Below, piece after piece: positions 26,738-35,355 of a DNA stretch of 64,000 nt (the stretch's first letter is position 1; the number at the start of each line of letters is the position of its first letter). The translations under genes and the position numbers were made by a program. Under the pieces are notes generated by a model that made no database searches, was not told the origin of the DNA, and saw only the letters and a list, made by a program, of their open reading frames with translations. Source of the stretch: W0P28-013 sp051870755 (GTDB lineage: Bacteria > Bacteroidota > Bacteroidia > Bacteroidales > Paludibacteraceae); assembly GCA_051870755.1 (NCBI GenBank), contig JBJECE010000001.1:1-64000 (forward strand), read 5' to 3'.

Positions 26738-28070
26738 TAGATGGTGGAATTGTGCAAAAACAATAATATCTTATAGTCCAGTAGTTGGTTTGTTACTATG
26801 GCTGATGTCCATGCCTTTTAGTTATGGGCATTGGCAACGTACTTCCTTATATATTGCATCTATAGGGTATGTATTGGATTATTTGTTGAATAAACGCTGG
26901 AAAGGTTGGTGTTGGAATAGGGACAATTATATGTATATAAGCATGTTCCTATTGTTCATCATGATACCATTGTGGCAACTTTGGGATACTACTGCACCGA
27001 CAGAGTATTATTATCATCAGTTGAATAGACATACTGCGTTTGCAATCATAGGAGTGGTGGGATGCCTCGGCTTTTCGAACAAACTTAAGTTGGAGTATGC
27101 CGGTTATGCGATGTTGCTGACAAGCTTATATATGCTGATTGTTAATACCTACTATTATTGTACACAATATGGAGTCTTGAATTTTGACTACATTCTATAC
27201 AATAAAGTTCGTTCGCAATATATCAACTCGCATATGGTGGTCAATTTATACATAAATACGACTATTATTTTGGGTGTGTATATTTTGAAAACGGTAGATA
27301 AAAAAGTTGTGAAAGTCGTATTACCTGTTGTCTTGCTGCTATTATTCTCGTATGTTATACTATCTGTTGGCAGGTCTGGATTTCTTTCTGCCCTATTGAT
27401 TGTTTTAATTGTATCAACCTCTTATTTGGCGAAATATCATAACAAGAAAGTACTATATATTCTTCTGACAATAGTATTTTTTGTAATCTCTATTTTGTTT
27501 CTCGCCAATCCACGTTTGGATATGGATGTAATGCTTCACAATCCGAGACTGGTTGTATGGGAATATTCTTTGCAAAAGATAGCAGAAAAACCGATTTTAG
27601 GATATGGTGTTTCTACTTTCAGCAGCGATTATTTGCAGCAAATGTATCAGGACGAAAGCACTTATAACAATTTTATCAGAGGATTATTGTCTATTCCTGA
27701 TTTTGCTGCTGTTGGAAAAAGTATGATGACACACCACCCTCACAATACATTCTTGACGGAATGGATTGAGTTCGGAATAATCGGTTTGTTGGTGTTGGTA
27801 TTGTTTATAGTAAGTGCAGTAATGATGCCAAAACGAGAGTATCGACTATACATATGGTGTTTTCTGTTGGCAGTTTCTATCCAAATGATGTTCGAACCAT
27901 TAGGAGATCACTTACAGCCTCAATTTATCGCTGTGGTATTACTGTGTTTCCAGCTCTCTTGTGGGCATTCCAACCGGAAAGAGCTTTCATATAAGGGCAT
28001 AAAGGGGTCTGCAACACCATCTCTTTTAGTATGTGAGAATACACAGACAGCAGAAATAGAAAACGTGTAA
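26730..28070 (+). CDS. O-antigen ligase/polymerase (Wzy_C-type) membrane protein
   Basis: A 446-residue polytopic protein with about 10-12 helices. The conserved pair of this family is visible: SVGRSGFLSALLIVL in the middle, and the periplasmic loop MTHHPHNTFLTEWIEFG with the key histidines. It would join or polymerise lipid-linked O-antigen units at the periplasmic face. The start at 26730 overlaps the upstream GT4 gene by 8 nt. The last 146 nt overlap the convergent GT2 gene. The hydrophilic last 45 residues (from GHSNRKELSYKG) fall inside that overlap and look unlike the usual end of the family. The gene is AT-rich. Confidence 0.87.
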   Translation: MNSRWWNCAKTIISYSPVVGLLLWLMSMPFSYGHWQRTSLYIASIGYVLDYLLNKRWKGWCWNRDNYMYISMFLLFIMIPLWQLWDTTAPTEYYYHQLNRHTAFAIIGVVGCLGFSNKLKLEYAGYAMLLTSLYMLIVNTYYYCTQYGVLNFDYILYNKVRSQYINSHMVVNLYINTTIILGVYILKTVDKKVVKVVLPVVLLLLFSYVILSVGRSGFLSALLIVLIVSTSYLAKYHNKKVLYILLTIVFFVISILFLANPRLDMDVMLHNPRLVVWEYSLQKIAEKPILGYGVSTFSSDYLQQMYQDESTYNNFIRGLLSIPDFAAVGKSMMTHHPHNTFLTEWIEFGIIGLLVLVLFIVSAVMMPKREYRLYIWCFLLAVSIQMMFEPLGDHLQPQFIAVVLLCFQLSCGHSNRKELSYKGIKGSATPSLLVCENTQTAEIENV

Positions 28071-28809
28071 TGCCGGTAAGATAGCGCAAGTTGATATATA
28101 CACGGTTTCTCAAAAAGATCTCTCTTACTTGTTCCGTTGTAAAGTTTTTCCCGATAGTTGCCGCGTGTTGGTGTACGCACGCGGTACGGGCAGTATATAA
28201 AGAGACCCAACCCTTTTGCTTGGCACGCATAGATAAATCCATATCCTCAAAATAAAAAGGACTAAATAGTTCATCATAACCTCCCAAAGAAAGTAGTTTA
28301 TCTTTGCAAATGAGAGCATTACCTCCGCATAGGTACATAGATTCCCCTTCTTCTTGCTCACCCAAGAGGTCTTTATATGTCAATTTATGATGCTGTATGA
28401 CAGCTTGTTTGCGTCCTTCCATGATTTGTCCCGTTTTTGGACTCCTAATAGCACAATTTACGCCAAACACATTGGGTTGTGTTACCATGGGCAATAAAAT
28501 GGTAAAATAGTCAATTGGCAGTTGCATATCTGTGTTTAGAATGCAAACTATTTCAAATTTTGCCTGTAAAATTCCCTTATTAACCGTACAACTAAACCCC
28601 TTGTTTTGTTTATTTCGGATAATGTGTATGGTAGGCCAATATTGTTCTATATATGCTACGGAGTTATCCGTTGATGCATCATCAACAATAATGATTTCAT
28701 ATTGTTGAATTTTGGGGCAACTATGCAAAGCTGCATCAACAGTTGGCAAATATGCTGCCAATAGACTTTGCCCGTTATAATTGGGAATGATTACACTTAC
28801 GTTATTCAT
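27925..28809 (-). CDS. Glycosyltransferase family 2
   Basis: A 294-residue GT-A enzyme. MNNVSVIIPNYNG starts the nucleotide-binding fold, IIIVDDASTDNS gives the first Asp pair, CILNTDMQLP the DxD-like site, and PFYFEDMDLSMRAKQKGW the ED catalytic segment. It probably adds one sugar to an LPS or O-antigen chain. The start at 28809 overlaps the stop of the kinase gene by 4 nt (ATGA); a much longer upstream open frame is only a shadow of that kinase. AT-rich like the O-antigen ligase gene with which its 3' end overlaps. Confidence 0.9.
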   Translation of the reverse strand: MNNVSVIIPNYNGQSLLAAYLPTVDAALHSCPKIQQYEIIIVDDASTDNSVAYIEQYWPTIHIIRNKQNKGFSCTVNKGILQAKFEIVCILNTDMQLPIDYFTILLPMVTQPNVFGVNCAIRSPKTGQIMEGRKQAVIQHHKLTYKDLLGEQEEGESMYLCGGNALICKDKLLSLGGYDELFSPFYFEDMDLSMRAKQKGWVSLYTARTACVHQHAATIGKNFTTEQVREIFLRNRVYINLRYLTGITRFLFLLSVYSHILKEMVLQTPLCPYMKALSGWNAHKRAGNTVIPQR

Positions 28810-29525
28810 TTCCGATTTCTCCAAAAACGTTTCCAATAGCGAATAATTAGTTTGCGGGTCTGTTGTTCGTCCCAACCGCGGGCTGCGGCGTATTTGGCTG
28901 CCAACAATTCGAAAAAATCCTGTTCGCCCCACAACCGACAAAAATTTCGGCATGCTTTTGCCATACCGACCGGCGCACCAAATTCCATGCGGTTGATGTC
29001 CACCAAGGCAAAACGAATGCTGCCATCGGCCTGTTTGTCGAATAAAATGTTGCCCGGCGAATAATCTTTGTGATAAATGCCTTGTTGATGCAAGGTGGCC
29101 GAGAACTGCGCAAAAGCCGCGATAATGTCTTCGTAGCCGACAATGCCGTGTTCGCGAAATTCGTAAAAACGTCGCTGCAATGGCGATTGCAATGTAACAA
29201 GATAACTCTCCGTGAGTAGTCGGCCCCCGCACAATATGTAACCGATCGGTGCCGGCGTGTCGATGCCGCGCGCTTGCAGCAGCAATGCATTGTGGTAGGC
29301 TCGTTCGGCTTTCGATGGGCGAAAATAGGTGTAAATCAAGCGATTGATGGGCGCTGGCCGGTGATAGCGCTTGATGTTCACTTGTGTCCCATCCGGCGCT
29401 GTTACAACACGTATCTGATTGCGTGCGTCGTAAATCACTTGGCCGCTGTGGGCAAATGCCTGCGGAATGGTTTCTATCCACGGGCGCAACTCGGCATAGG
29501 CATTATTTACAACGAGTTTACTCAT
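28806..29525 (-). CDS. Lipopolysaccharide (Kdo/heptose) kinase-like protein
   Basis: 239 residues with a eukaryotic-type kinase core as in WaaP/KdkA. IKRYHRPAPINRLIYTYF lies in the N-lobe, the catalytic loop is YHKDYSPGNILF and the metal-binding segment is ALVDINRMEFG. These enzymes phosphorylate Kdo or heptose in the inner core of LPS. It is coupled by 4-nt overlaps to the GT90 gene upstream and the GT2 gene downstream, placing it inside an LPS-core operon. Substrate is inferred from context. Confidence 0.85.
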   Translation of the reverse strand: MSKLVVNNAYAELRPWIETIPQAFAHSGQVIYDARNQIRVVTAPDGTQVNIKRYHRPAPINRLIYTYFRPSKAERAYHNALLLQARGIDTPAPIGYILCGGRLLTESYLVTLQSPLQRRFYEFREHGIVGYEDIIAAFAQFSATLHQQGIYHKDYSPGNILFDKQADGSIRFALVDINRMEFGAPVGMAKACRNFCRLWGEQDFFELLAAKYAAARGWDEQQTRKLIIRYWKRFWRNRK

Positions 29526-30490
29526 TTCGTGTCGTTTACAAGTTTCAGGTATTTGTCGAGTACGCCGAGTGCAATGAGTTTCTCGCGTGTGTTATCGCGG
29601 AATGGGGCAACAAATGCATGCGCGTGTGCAATGATTTGTTCGGCTTCGTCGTTGTGCGCTGCATAGTATTGCAACCGCTCTTCCAAATCGCTGAAGTCGG
29701 GTTTGATTTCGATGTAATGGTAATTGGGAATCAGTGTGCCTTCCATAAACCATGTTTCGCAAGTCGGGCGCGGCATCACGGCTATTGAGTTCGACGACAT
29801 TATCCATTTCAGGTTGCTGGCAACATCGTTGCCTTCGAGTGCCATTACAAATTTGTAATCGAGATGTTCGCGTATAGTCTGTTTAGGCGTGTGCCATTCG
29901 GGTGGTGTATCGGTAGAGTTGCCAACGTCGCCACAATCGCAGATGTCGCTGCCGAAATACATTTGCATAAATCGGATGCGATTCTCCTTGCCTGCTATTT
30001 TCCCTCTGAAAATGGCCTTGTTGCGTTTCGTGCTAAACGGTTGATGGTCGTCCACGAATATAAAATGGCGGATTTTATCGAGTTTTAGTAACACGGAGTT
30101 GCTGTTGTCGCACTGCAACGGACGACTTTTGACGATGGTCGGTTGGTCGGGCACATACGTGATGTCGCCTTTGAGGAAACACCATCGCAAATGGTCAGGA
30201 AAATAACGTGTAAATTCGTAACTATCAAAGTAATACACTTTACTTTTCGAACGGCGGTGTTCGCCCAACGACGGGCTGTCGCTGCCGAGCGGCATCGGTG
30301 CGTTAAGACGACAATAATAATCGATGCGCTGCTTGATATAGTCGGCGTCGGGACGAGTGGTCAGTGCCTGCAAGAGCGATTCGCGTCGATGTCGGCACAC
30401 AAACTTGGGCGTCAGTTCGCGTGCGTATGCTTTGGCGTAATAGACAAATTTGTTATTTTTGCCGCTGTGCAATGTGTAAGTGATGCTCAT
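29522..30490 (-). CDS. Glycosyltransferase family 90 (CAP10/LpsA-like)
   Basis: 322 residues. The family pattern is clear: YYFDSYEFTRYFPDHLRWCF, FIFVDDHQPFSTKRNKAIFR with the RG segment, and YKFVMALEGNDVASNLKWIM followed by SSNSIAVMPRPTCETWFMEG. CAP10/LpsA enzymes in bacteria add glucose or galactose to the LPS core. The start MSITYTLHSG is chosen because it overlaps the upstream heptosyltransferase stop by 4 nt; the longer frame runs through that gene in another frame. Confidence 0.87.
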   Translation of the reverse strand: MSITYTLHSGKNNKFVYYAKAYARELTPKFVCRHRRESLLQALTTRPDADYIKQRIDYYCRLNAPMPLGSDSPSLGEHRRSKSKVYYFDSYEFTRYFPDHLRWCFLKGDITYVPDQPTIVKSRPLQCDNSNSVLLKLDKIRHFIFVDDHQPFSTKRNKAIFRGKIAGKENRIRFMQMYFGSDICDCGDVGNSTDTPPEWHTPKQTIREHLDYKFVMALEGNDVASNLKWIMSSNSIAVMPRPTCETWFMEGTLIPNYHYIEIKPDFSDLEERLQYYAAHNDEAEQIIAHAHAFVAPFRDNTREKLIALGVLDKYLKLVNDTK

Positions 30491-31497
30491 GCACGTTCCT
30501 CCAATAACTTGGCAACGATGGTGTCCGGAGTGATGGCATTCAAACACGCATAGTCGCCGCGCAAACAAGGTTTGTTGCCGAAAATCGAGCAGGGGCGGCA
30601 GGGCAAATCGCATTGAATACAATCGGTTTCGCGCTGCCCATAGCCGAGAAAACCGGCGTACGGGTGCGTGGCGCCCCACACGGATACAACGCGCGTGCCT
30701 ACCAACGATGCCATGTGCATGTTGGCTGAATCCATGGTGAGCATCACATCTAATTGTGCCATCAAGGCCAATTCGTGCGCTATCTGTTGCTTGCCGCTGG
30801 CGGCGTGGGTGTGGTTGTATTGCTTGCACCATCGTTCGATGATGCGCTGTTCGTCGGCACCGGCACCAAACAGAAAAATCTTGGTGTTTGGCAGCGCAGA
30901 TAGTCTTCCGACGACTTGTTCCATTTGGGCAATTGGGTAGATTTTGCCGCGGTGTTTGGCGAATGGCGCGATGCCTATCCACCGCGCGTTGGCGGGTTTT
31001 TGAGCGGTGCGCAAATCCGAAAAATCGAGCCGCCGAAATGTGTCGTGCGTAACGAATCCCAAGCGTGTAAACACGTCGGCGTAGCGTTGGAACGAGGTTT
31101 TTTGCTGTATCAACCAACGGTTACGCTGTCGCACAAGCGCCCGTTTGCCGGCGCGGCCTTTGTCGATGACGGCGATGCGTTTGCCGCATAAACGGCCGAC
31201 CAAACGCAACCACTGTGTGCGCAACACGTCGTGCAAATCGGCTATGTAATCGAATGAGCGGATATTGACGTCGCACAATAGCCGATTCAACCCGACGAAC
31301 CCTTTGTGGCGACCATGGAAATCGGCGGCGACAAAGTGAATGTTATGCGGCAGTCGCTCGAAAAACGGCGCACAAAACGGCCGACTCAATACCGTGATGT
31401 CCAAATCGGGATATTGTGTGGCGAGCGCATAGAGCGGCGGAACGGTCATGGCTACATCGCCCAACGCCGAAAATCGTATGACGAGCAGTCGTTTCAA
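30487..31497 (-). CDS. Glycosyltransferase family 9 (heptosyltransferase-like)
   Basis: 336 residues, GT-B fold. MKRLLVIRFSALGDVAMTVP is the signature N-terminus of LPS heptosyltransferases. The C-terminal half has IGIAPFAKHRGKIYPIAQME and LMLTMDSANMHMASLVGTRV, ending in the ADP-sugar-binding WGATHPYAGFLGY. It probably transfers a heptose or related sugar to the LPS inner core. It follows the DUF4254 gene by 3 nt and is translationally coupled to the GT90 gene. Confidence 0.92.
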   Translation of the reverse strand: MKRLLVIRFSALGDVAMTVPPLYALATQYPDLDITVLSRPFCAPFFERLPHNIHFVAADFHGRHKGFVGLNRLLCDVNIRSFDYIADLHDVLRTQWLRLVGRLCGKRIAVIDKGRAGKRALVRQRNRWLIQQKTSFQRYADVFTRLGFVTHDTFRRLDFSDLRTAQKPANARWIGIAPFAKHRGKIYPIAQMEQVVGRLSALPNTKIFLFGAGADEQRIIERWCKQYNHTHAASGKQQIAHELALMAQLDVMLTMDSANMHMASLVGTRVVSVWGATHPYAGFLGYGQRETDCIQCDLPCRPCSIFGNKPCLRGDYACLNAITPDTIVAKLLEERA

Positions 31498-31500
31498 ACG

Positions 31501-32106
31501 CTATTTTTGGCCGTACAACACAGGGTTCAGTTCGGGGTCGTTGTACATTTTCATCTGTTTGTACACTTTCATGATTTTGCGACCGGCTTCGTAATCGTTC
31601 AGCAGGCGGTCGATGGCGGCCGACAAATCGACTTTTTGCTCCATCAGAATGTCGAGTTTGGCTTGGCATTGCGCATGGTGGCTGTCCGACACATCGGTGC
31701 GCTCAACTTCGGCGCGCATGTGGTATATTTTCAGGTGCAAAATCGACAGACGGTCGATAGCCCACGCCGGACTTTCTGTGTTGATGGCTGCATCGGGCCG
31801 GGCTTCGAGGGTATGGTATTTGTCCCAAAAATAACTGTCGATGAGTTCTACCAAGTCGGTGCGGTCTTGGTTCGATTTGTCGATGCGGCGCTTCAGTGCC
31901 AACGCCTCAACAGGGTCGATGTGCGGGTCGCGAATGATGTCTTCCAAATGCCATTGCACGGTGTCGATCCAATTTTTCAGATAGAGATAAAATTCGATAC
32001 TTTTGGCGGCATACGGGTTGACGATGGGCGCGTCCACGTTGTCGGTGGCGTGGTAGTCGTTAATCGCTTGGTCGAAAATGCGGTTGCTCTGTTCCGTGAA
32101 AGTCAT
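31501..32106 (-). CDS. DUF4254 family protein
   Basis: 201 residues, soluble and helical. The family pattern is FTEQSNRIFDQAINDYH, NRIDTVQWHLEDIIR-like text (here NWIDTVQWHLEDIIRDP), ALALKRRIDKSNQDRTDLVE and ILHLKIYHMRAEVERTD. DUF4254 proteins in Bacteroidota usually sit next to a GT9 gene, as here (3 nt away), and may help LPS-core assembly. No catalytic residues are known for the family. Confidence 0.88.
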   Translation of the reverse strand: MTFTEQSNRIFDQAINDYHATDNVDAPIVNPYAAKSIEFYLYLKNWIDTVQWHLEDIIRDPHIDPVEALALKRRIDKSNQDRTDLVELIDSYFWDKYHTLEARPDAAINTESPAWAIDRLSILHLKIYHMRAEVERTDVSDSHHAQCQAKLDILMEQKVDLSAAIDRLLNDYEAGRKIMKVYKQMKMYNDPELNPVLYGQK

Positions 32107-32167
32107 GATTGTGTGTAATGTGAAGTGTTATATATTTTTAGATGCGTGTAACATGCAAAACGTTGCA

Positions 32168-33616
32168 TCAGTATTGCCAAATTATGCCGCGCTTGGCAAT
32201 GGTTATCATCAAACCGACGTCGTTGCCGAACTGTGTGCCGATGTCGGCTCCGATGGCAATCGAAAAATCCAAACCCCATGCTTGCGGCACATGTTTCCTG
32301 ACTTCGAACAGCAACGCGGTGTTGCGCGATTTCAACAGGTCGTTGCCGTCTTGGTAGCGGCCGTAGTTGTCGGCGTGCGAAACCAATGCGCGGTATCGGA
32401 AACCGTAAATGTCGCCTTGCACACCGATGTGATGCGCCACTACGCGATTGTTCAGCGTGGCGATGCTGCCGTCGTCGTTGTACAGCGGCGATGTGATGAA
32501 CGGCGTGCCGATGGTGCGATAAAAATAGTTCCAACCATTGCGGTAAATGCCGTTGCAAAAATAGGAATCCGCGCCGCCGAATACCATACCGTCGCGGTCG
32601 TGGAACGGCCCCGATTGGTCGGTCGTCTGAATAAATTCGTATAAAAATCCGCTGATAAACGGCCATTTGCTTTGCTTGACCGACAATCCCCACACGCCGT
32701 CGTGCAGGTTCATGGTGCTCCAAATCGGCTTGATGGGACCATCTTCAAAAATATTTTGCCAATAGGCCGAAATTTTCCACGACTCGCCTTTGATGTCAAG
32801 CCCCAAATTCTGTGAACCGATGTGGTTGCCGTACACATTCAGTTGATCGTTGGCCATGACGCCGCCCGAACGTGCCAAAAAAACGTTTTTCCAATCGCCG
32901 AACGACGAACCGAGCGCGCCGTACACAGGCGATGTGCCGCCCCATTGCGCCGCGTGGTGAAATTCATAGTTCAGATTGACGGGCAACTTGCCGCCCACCC
33001 GAACGCCGACGAATTTGTGGTGCAGATAGGCATTTTGTATATAGACGTTGTCGGCAAACCATCCGTGCGTGATGCCGCCTTTCACTTCCAAATAGCCGTA
33101 GGTAAACGGAAAGGCTGTGTAGCGGTCGATGCCGATGGTGATGCGCGGCATGGGATGGGCGTTGGGCGAAAACAAAAATCCGCCGCTCGACAATTCGGGG
33201 TCTTGGTTGCCCCAAGTTTCGGGCTTGATGCCGACAGTGATGTCGAACACATAGAGCCGAACGTGGCCATAGAGTTGCTGAAAGAAACCGGTGCCGCCTT
33301 TTGTATCCACGCGGCCGGTCAATTCGATGCCGAAGTCGTAGTCGAACCAGCGGTTGGGGCGTGTGGCTGCCTTGCCGATATAGGCGCTCAGATTGCCGCT
33401 ATGCGGCTGCGCCGATATGCTGCCGAAACGATTGGTTTGCAGCCAAAACGGCGCATACGTCCCCGATGAGGTTACAGCCGTCAGTTCCACACCATAGGCG
33501 ATGGTGTCCAGATTGGTGTCCGCCGAGTCCATCGGCAGAGGCCAGGGCGCCCATGCAAAAACGGCCTGTCCGATACACAGCCCGACTATCAATATGTAGC
33601 GTCGCAGTTTGTCCAT
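32168..33616 (-). CDS. Capsule assembly Wzi-family outer-membrane protein
   Basis: 482 residues with a signal peptide (DKLRRYILIVGLCIGQAVFA) and a beta-barrel. Repeated strands such as NRWFDYDFGIELTGRVDTKG and FTYGYLEVKGGITHGWFADN, and a final aromatic residue, fit the Wzi family. Wzi anchors capsule or exopolysaccharide at the outer-membrane surface. The start at 33616 overlaps the end of the kelch gene by 28 nt. A longer open frame upstream is only a frame-shadow of the kelch gene. Confidence 0.88.
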   Translation of the reverse strand: MDKLRRYILIVGLCIGQAVFAWAPWPLPMDSADTNLDTIAYGVELTAVTSSGTYAPFWLQTNRFGSISAQPHSGNLSAYIGKAATRPNRWFDYDFGIELTGRVDTKGGTGFFQQLYGHVRLYVFDITVGIKPETWGNQDPELSSGGFLFSPNAHPMPRITIGIDRYTAFPFTYGYLEVKGGITHGWFADNVYIQNAYLHHKFVGVRVGGKLPVNLNYEFHHAAQWGGTSPVYGALGSSFGDWKNVFLARSGGVMANDQLNVYGNHIGSQNLGLDIKGESWKISAYWQNIFEDGPIKPIWSTMNLHDGVWGLSVKQSKWPFISGFLYEFIQTTDQSGPFHDRDGMVFGGADSYFCNGIYRNGWNYFYRTIGTPFITSPLYNDDGSIATLNNRVVAHHIGVQGDIYGFRYRALVSHADNYGRYQDGNDLLKSRNTALLFEVRKHVPQAWGLDFSIAIGADIGTQFGNDVGLMITIAKRGIIWQY

Positions 33617-34602
33617 TTGTAGAAATCGTTTACTACCTCGTTGTGGTCGTCTTCGCCCAAACCGAAATAAATAGTGTGTGCTATTTCGCCGGCAATCATG
33701 TTGCGACGTGCGCCATTGGGCAAATGTCCGCACAAGATCCATGTGTCGGCATCGGTGTCGTATGCCAACAGGTCGTCGTAGGTCTTCTCGTCGGTCAGCG
33801 AGCCGCCGAAATGATACCCGCCCAGCAGATAAATGCGTTGCCCGACTGCCACTGCTGTGGACAATTCGCGTTTGCCCGGCACGTGGCGGCGTTTCTGCCA
33901 TACATCGTCGTCGGGCGAAAATTCGTACCATTGGTCGAGGCTTTCTGTGTTGAAACCGGTGCCGATGAAACAGCGTCCGTCGCATTGTACCCCGACGACG
34001 CCGAATGCCGATTTGGCTCGTTTCCAATTGTCGGCGTATGGTGTCCATGTGTCGGTGGCGATGTCGTAGCGCATCAGTTCGCGTGTCAGCCCATACGAGC
34101 CGCCGTAGGCTGTTACGATGCTGTTGTTGTCGGAGCCGACAAAGGCTGCTGCGCCCACAGTGCCGCTGCCGGTGAAGTCGGCCAAACGTGTCCATACGCC
34201 GGTTGGCGGGTCGTAGCGCCACCAATCGTGCAAATAGGCGGTGTCGTTGTACACTTTGCCGGCGAACCCGAGTCCGATGTAGGCCGCACCGGCCACAACC
34301 GCAACTGTCGCTTTGACGCGTGCTTTCAGCGGCGGAGCAGGTAGTTGCGTCCATGTGTCGGTCGCAGGGTCGTAGCGATAAAAATCGTTGGTGGCGTTCT
34401 GCTTGGCTGTGCGGCCGCCTAACAGATACAACTGATCGCCGACCACAAACGCCGTCGCCGATGTGTGTCCGACGGGTAGGGAGGCACACCGCTCAATGTG
34501 GGGTTGTACGTCGCTTGTCGCCGGACGCGTGCAACCGCATACTACGATGGACACTGCAATCAGCGCAGTTGCTATATGTCGTGGTGCTGCAAAAATCCTC
34601 AT
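33589..34602 (-). CDS. Kelch-repeat beta-propeller lipoprotein
   Basis: 337 residues. The signal peptide ends in lipobox VCGC (Cys at about residue 24). At least five kelch blades are visible, each with a GG or GLG pair and a W (DQLYLLGGR, YRYDPATDTWTQLP, AYIGLGFAGK, YGGSYGLTREL, IYLLGGYHFGG). The fold resembles NanM-type propellers, but no catalytic residues can be assigned. It is the first gene of the leftward glycan operon and overlaps the Wzi gene by 28 nt, which suggests a carbohydrate-related surface role. An earlier in-frame start at 34683 would lose the signal peptide. Confidence 0.82.
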   Translation of the reverse strand: MRIFAAPRHIATALIAVSIVVCGCTRPATSDVQPHIERCASLPVGHTSATAFVVGDQLYLLGGRTAKQNATNDFYRYDPATDTWTQLPAPPLKARVKATVAVVAGAAYIGLGFAGKVYNDTAYLHDWWRYDPPTGVWTRLADFTGSGTVGAAAFVGSDNNSIVTAYGGSYGLTRELMRYDIATDTWTPYADNWKRAKSAFGVVGVQCDGRCFIGTGFNTESLDQWYEFSPDDDVWQKRRHVPGKRELSTAVAVGQRIYLLGGYHFGGSLTDEKTYDDLLAYDTDADTWILCGHLPNGARRNMIAGEIAHTIYFGLGEDDHNEVVNDFYKWTNCDATY

Positions 34603-34674
34603 CGCTAACTTGGCGTAAAATAGTTTGCAAAAATACATAAAAATATTCAATTTTGCGAATAACAAGGCAATAAG

Positions 34675-34705
34675 TTGTGTCAAAACAATTTTTTTAGTAC
34701 TTTTG
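34675..34705 (+). promoter_or_regulatory. Promoter for the FKBP genes
   Basis: TTG (34675-34677), a 20-bp spacer and TACTTTTG (34698-34705), 28 nt before the start codon. Confidence 0.65.
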
Positions 34706-34733
34706 TAGGCTCTAATTTTAGAAATGTAACGAT

Positions 34734-35330
34734 ATGGATAAAGTAAGTTATGCGTTGGGTCTGCTGTTCGGACAAAGTTTGCGGCAGAGCAATGTCAAAG
34801 GTATTGATTATGCCGATTTTGCCAAAGGTGTGGCGGCTATGTGCGAGGGCACACGTCCCGAAATTTCGGCACACGAAGCGCAAGCGTTGGTAAATGATTA
34901 TTTTGCAAAAAAAGATGCCGAAGCGGCTGCCGCTTATGCCGATGTGCGCAAGGCCGGCGAGGAATTTTTGCGCGAAAATGCCAAACGTCCCGAAGTACAT
35001 GTAACCGACAGCGGCTTGCAGTACGAAATTTTGTCGGAAGGCACCGGCCGCAAACCGGCTGCCGAAGACCGCGTGCGGGTGCACTACCACGGCACACTCA
35101 TCGATGGCACGGTTTTTGATAGTTCGGTACAACGTGGCGAACCGGCCACGTTCGGCGTGCGCCAAGTGATTGCCGGCTGGGTCGAAGCACTGCAACTGAT
35201 GCCGGTCGGTTCGAAATGGAAGTTGTTTATACCCAGCGAATTGGCGTACGGAACGCGCGGCGCCGGCGAGGCTATTAAACCCAATTCTGCCCTGATTTTC
35301 GAAGTGGAATTGTTGGATATTGTCAAATAA
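34734..35330 (+). CDS. FKBP-type peptidyl-prolyl isomerase, cytoplasmic
   Basis: 198 residues with no signal peptide. Residues 1-90 form the FKBP_N dimerisation helices (DKVSYALGLLFGQSLRQSNV). Residues 95-198 are the isomerase domain (VHYHGTLIDGTVFDSSVQRG, FGVRQVIAGWVEALQLMPVG, IPSELAYGTRG). It catalyses cis-trans proline isomerisation and acts as a folding helper of the FklB type. A lipoprotein paralogue follows 25 nt later; the two isomerase domains are near-identical in places, indicating tandem duplication. Confidence 0.94.
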   Translation: MDKVSYALGLLFGQSLRQSNVKGIDYADFAKGVAAMCEGTRPEISAHEAQALVNDYFAKKDAEAAAAYADVRKAGEEFLRENAKRPEVHVTDSGLQYEILSEGTGRKPAAEDRVRVHYHGTLIDGTVFDSSVQRGEPATFGVRQVIAGWVEALQLMPVGSKWKLFIPSELAYGTRGAGEAIKPNSALIFEVELLDIVK

Positions 35331-35355
35331 TTACACACTAAAAATAAAAAGAACA

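Noticed and set aside
29522..31117. A 531-codon frame spanning GT90 and part of the heptosyltransferase gene
   Set aside because: The GT90 homology starts at 30490; the upstream part is a shadow of the heptosyltransferase gene.
32168..34489. A 773-codon frame spanning Wzi and part of the kelch gene
   Set aside because: Only the last 482 codons (from 33616) encode Wzi with a signal peptide; the first part is the kelch gene read in a wrong frame.
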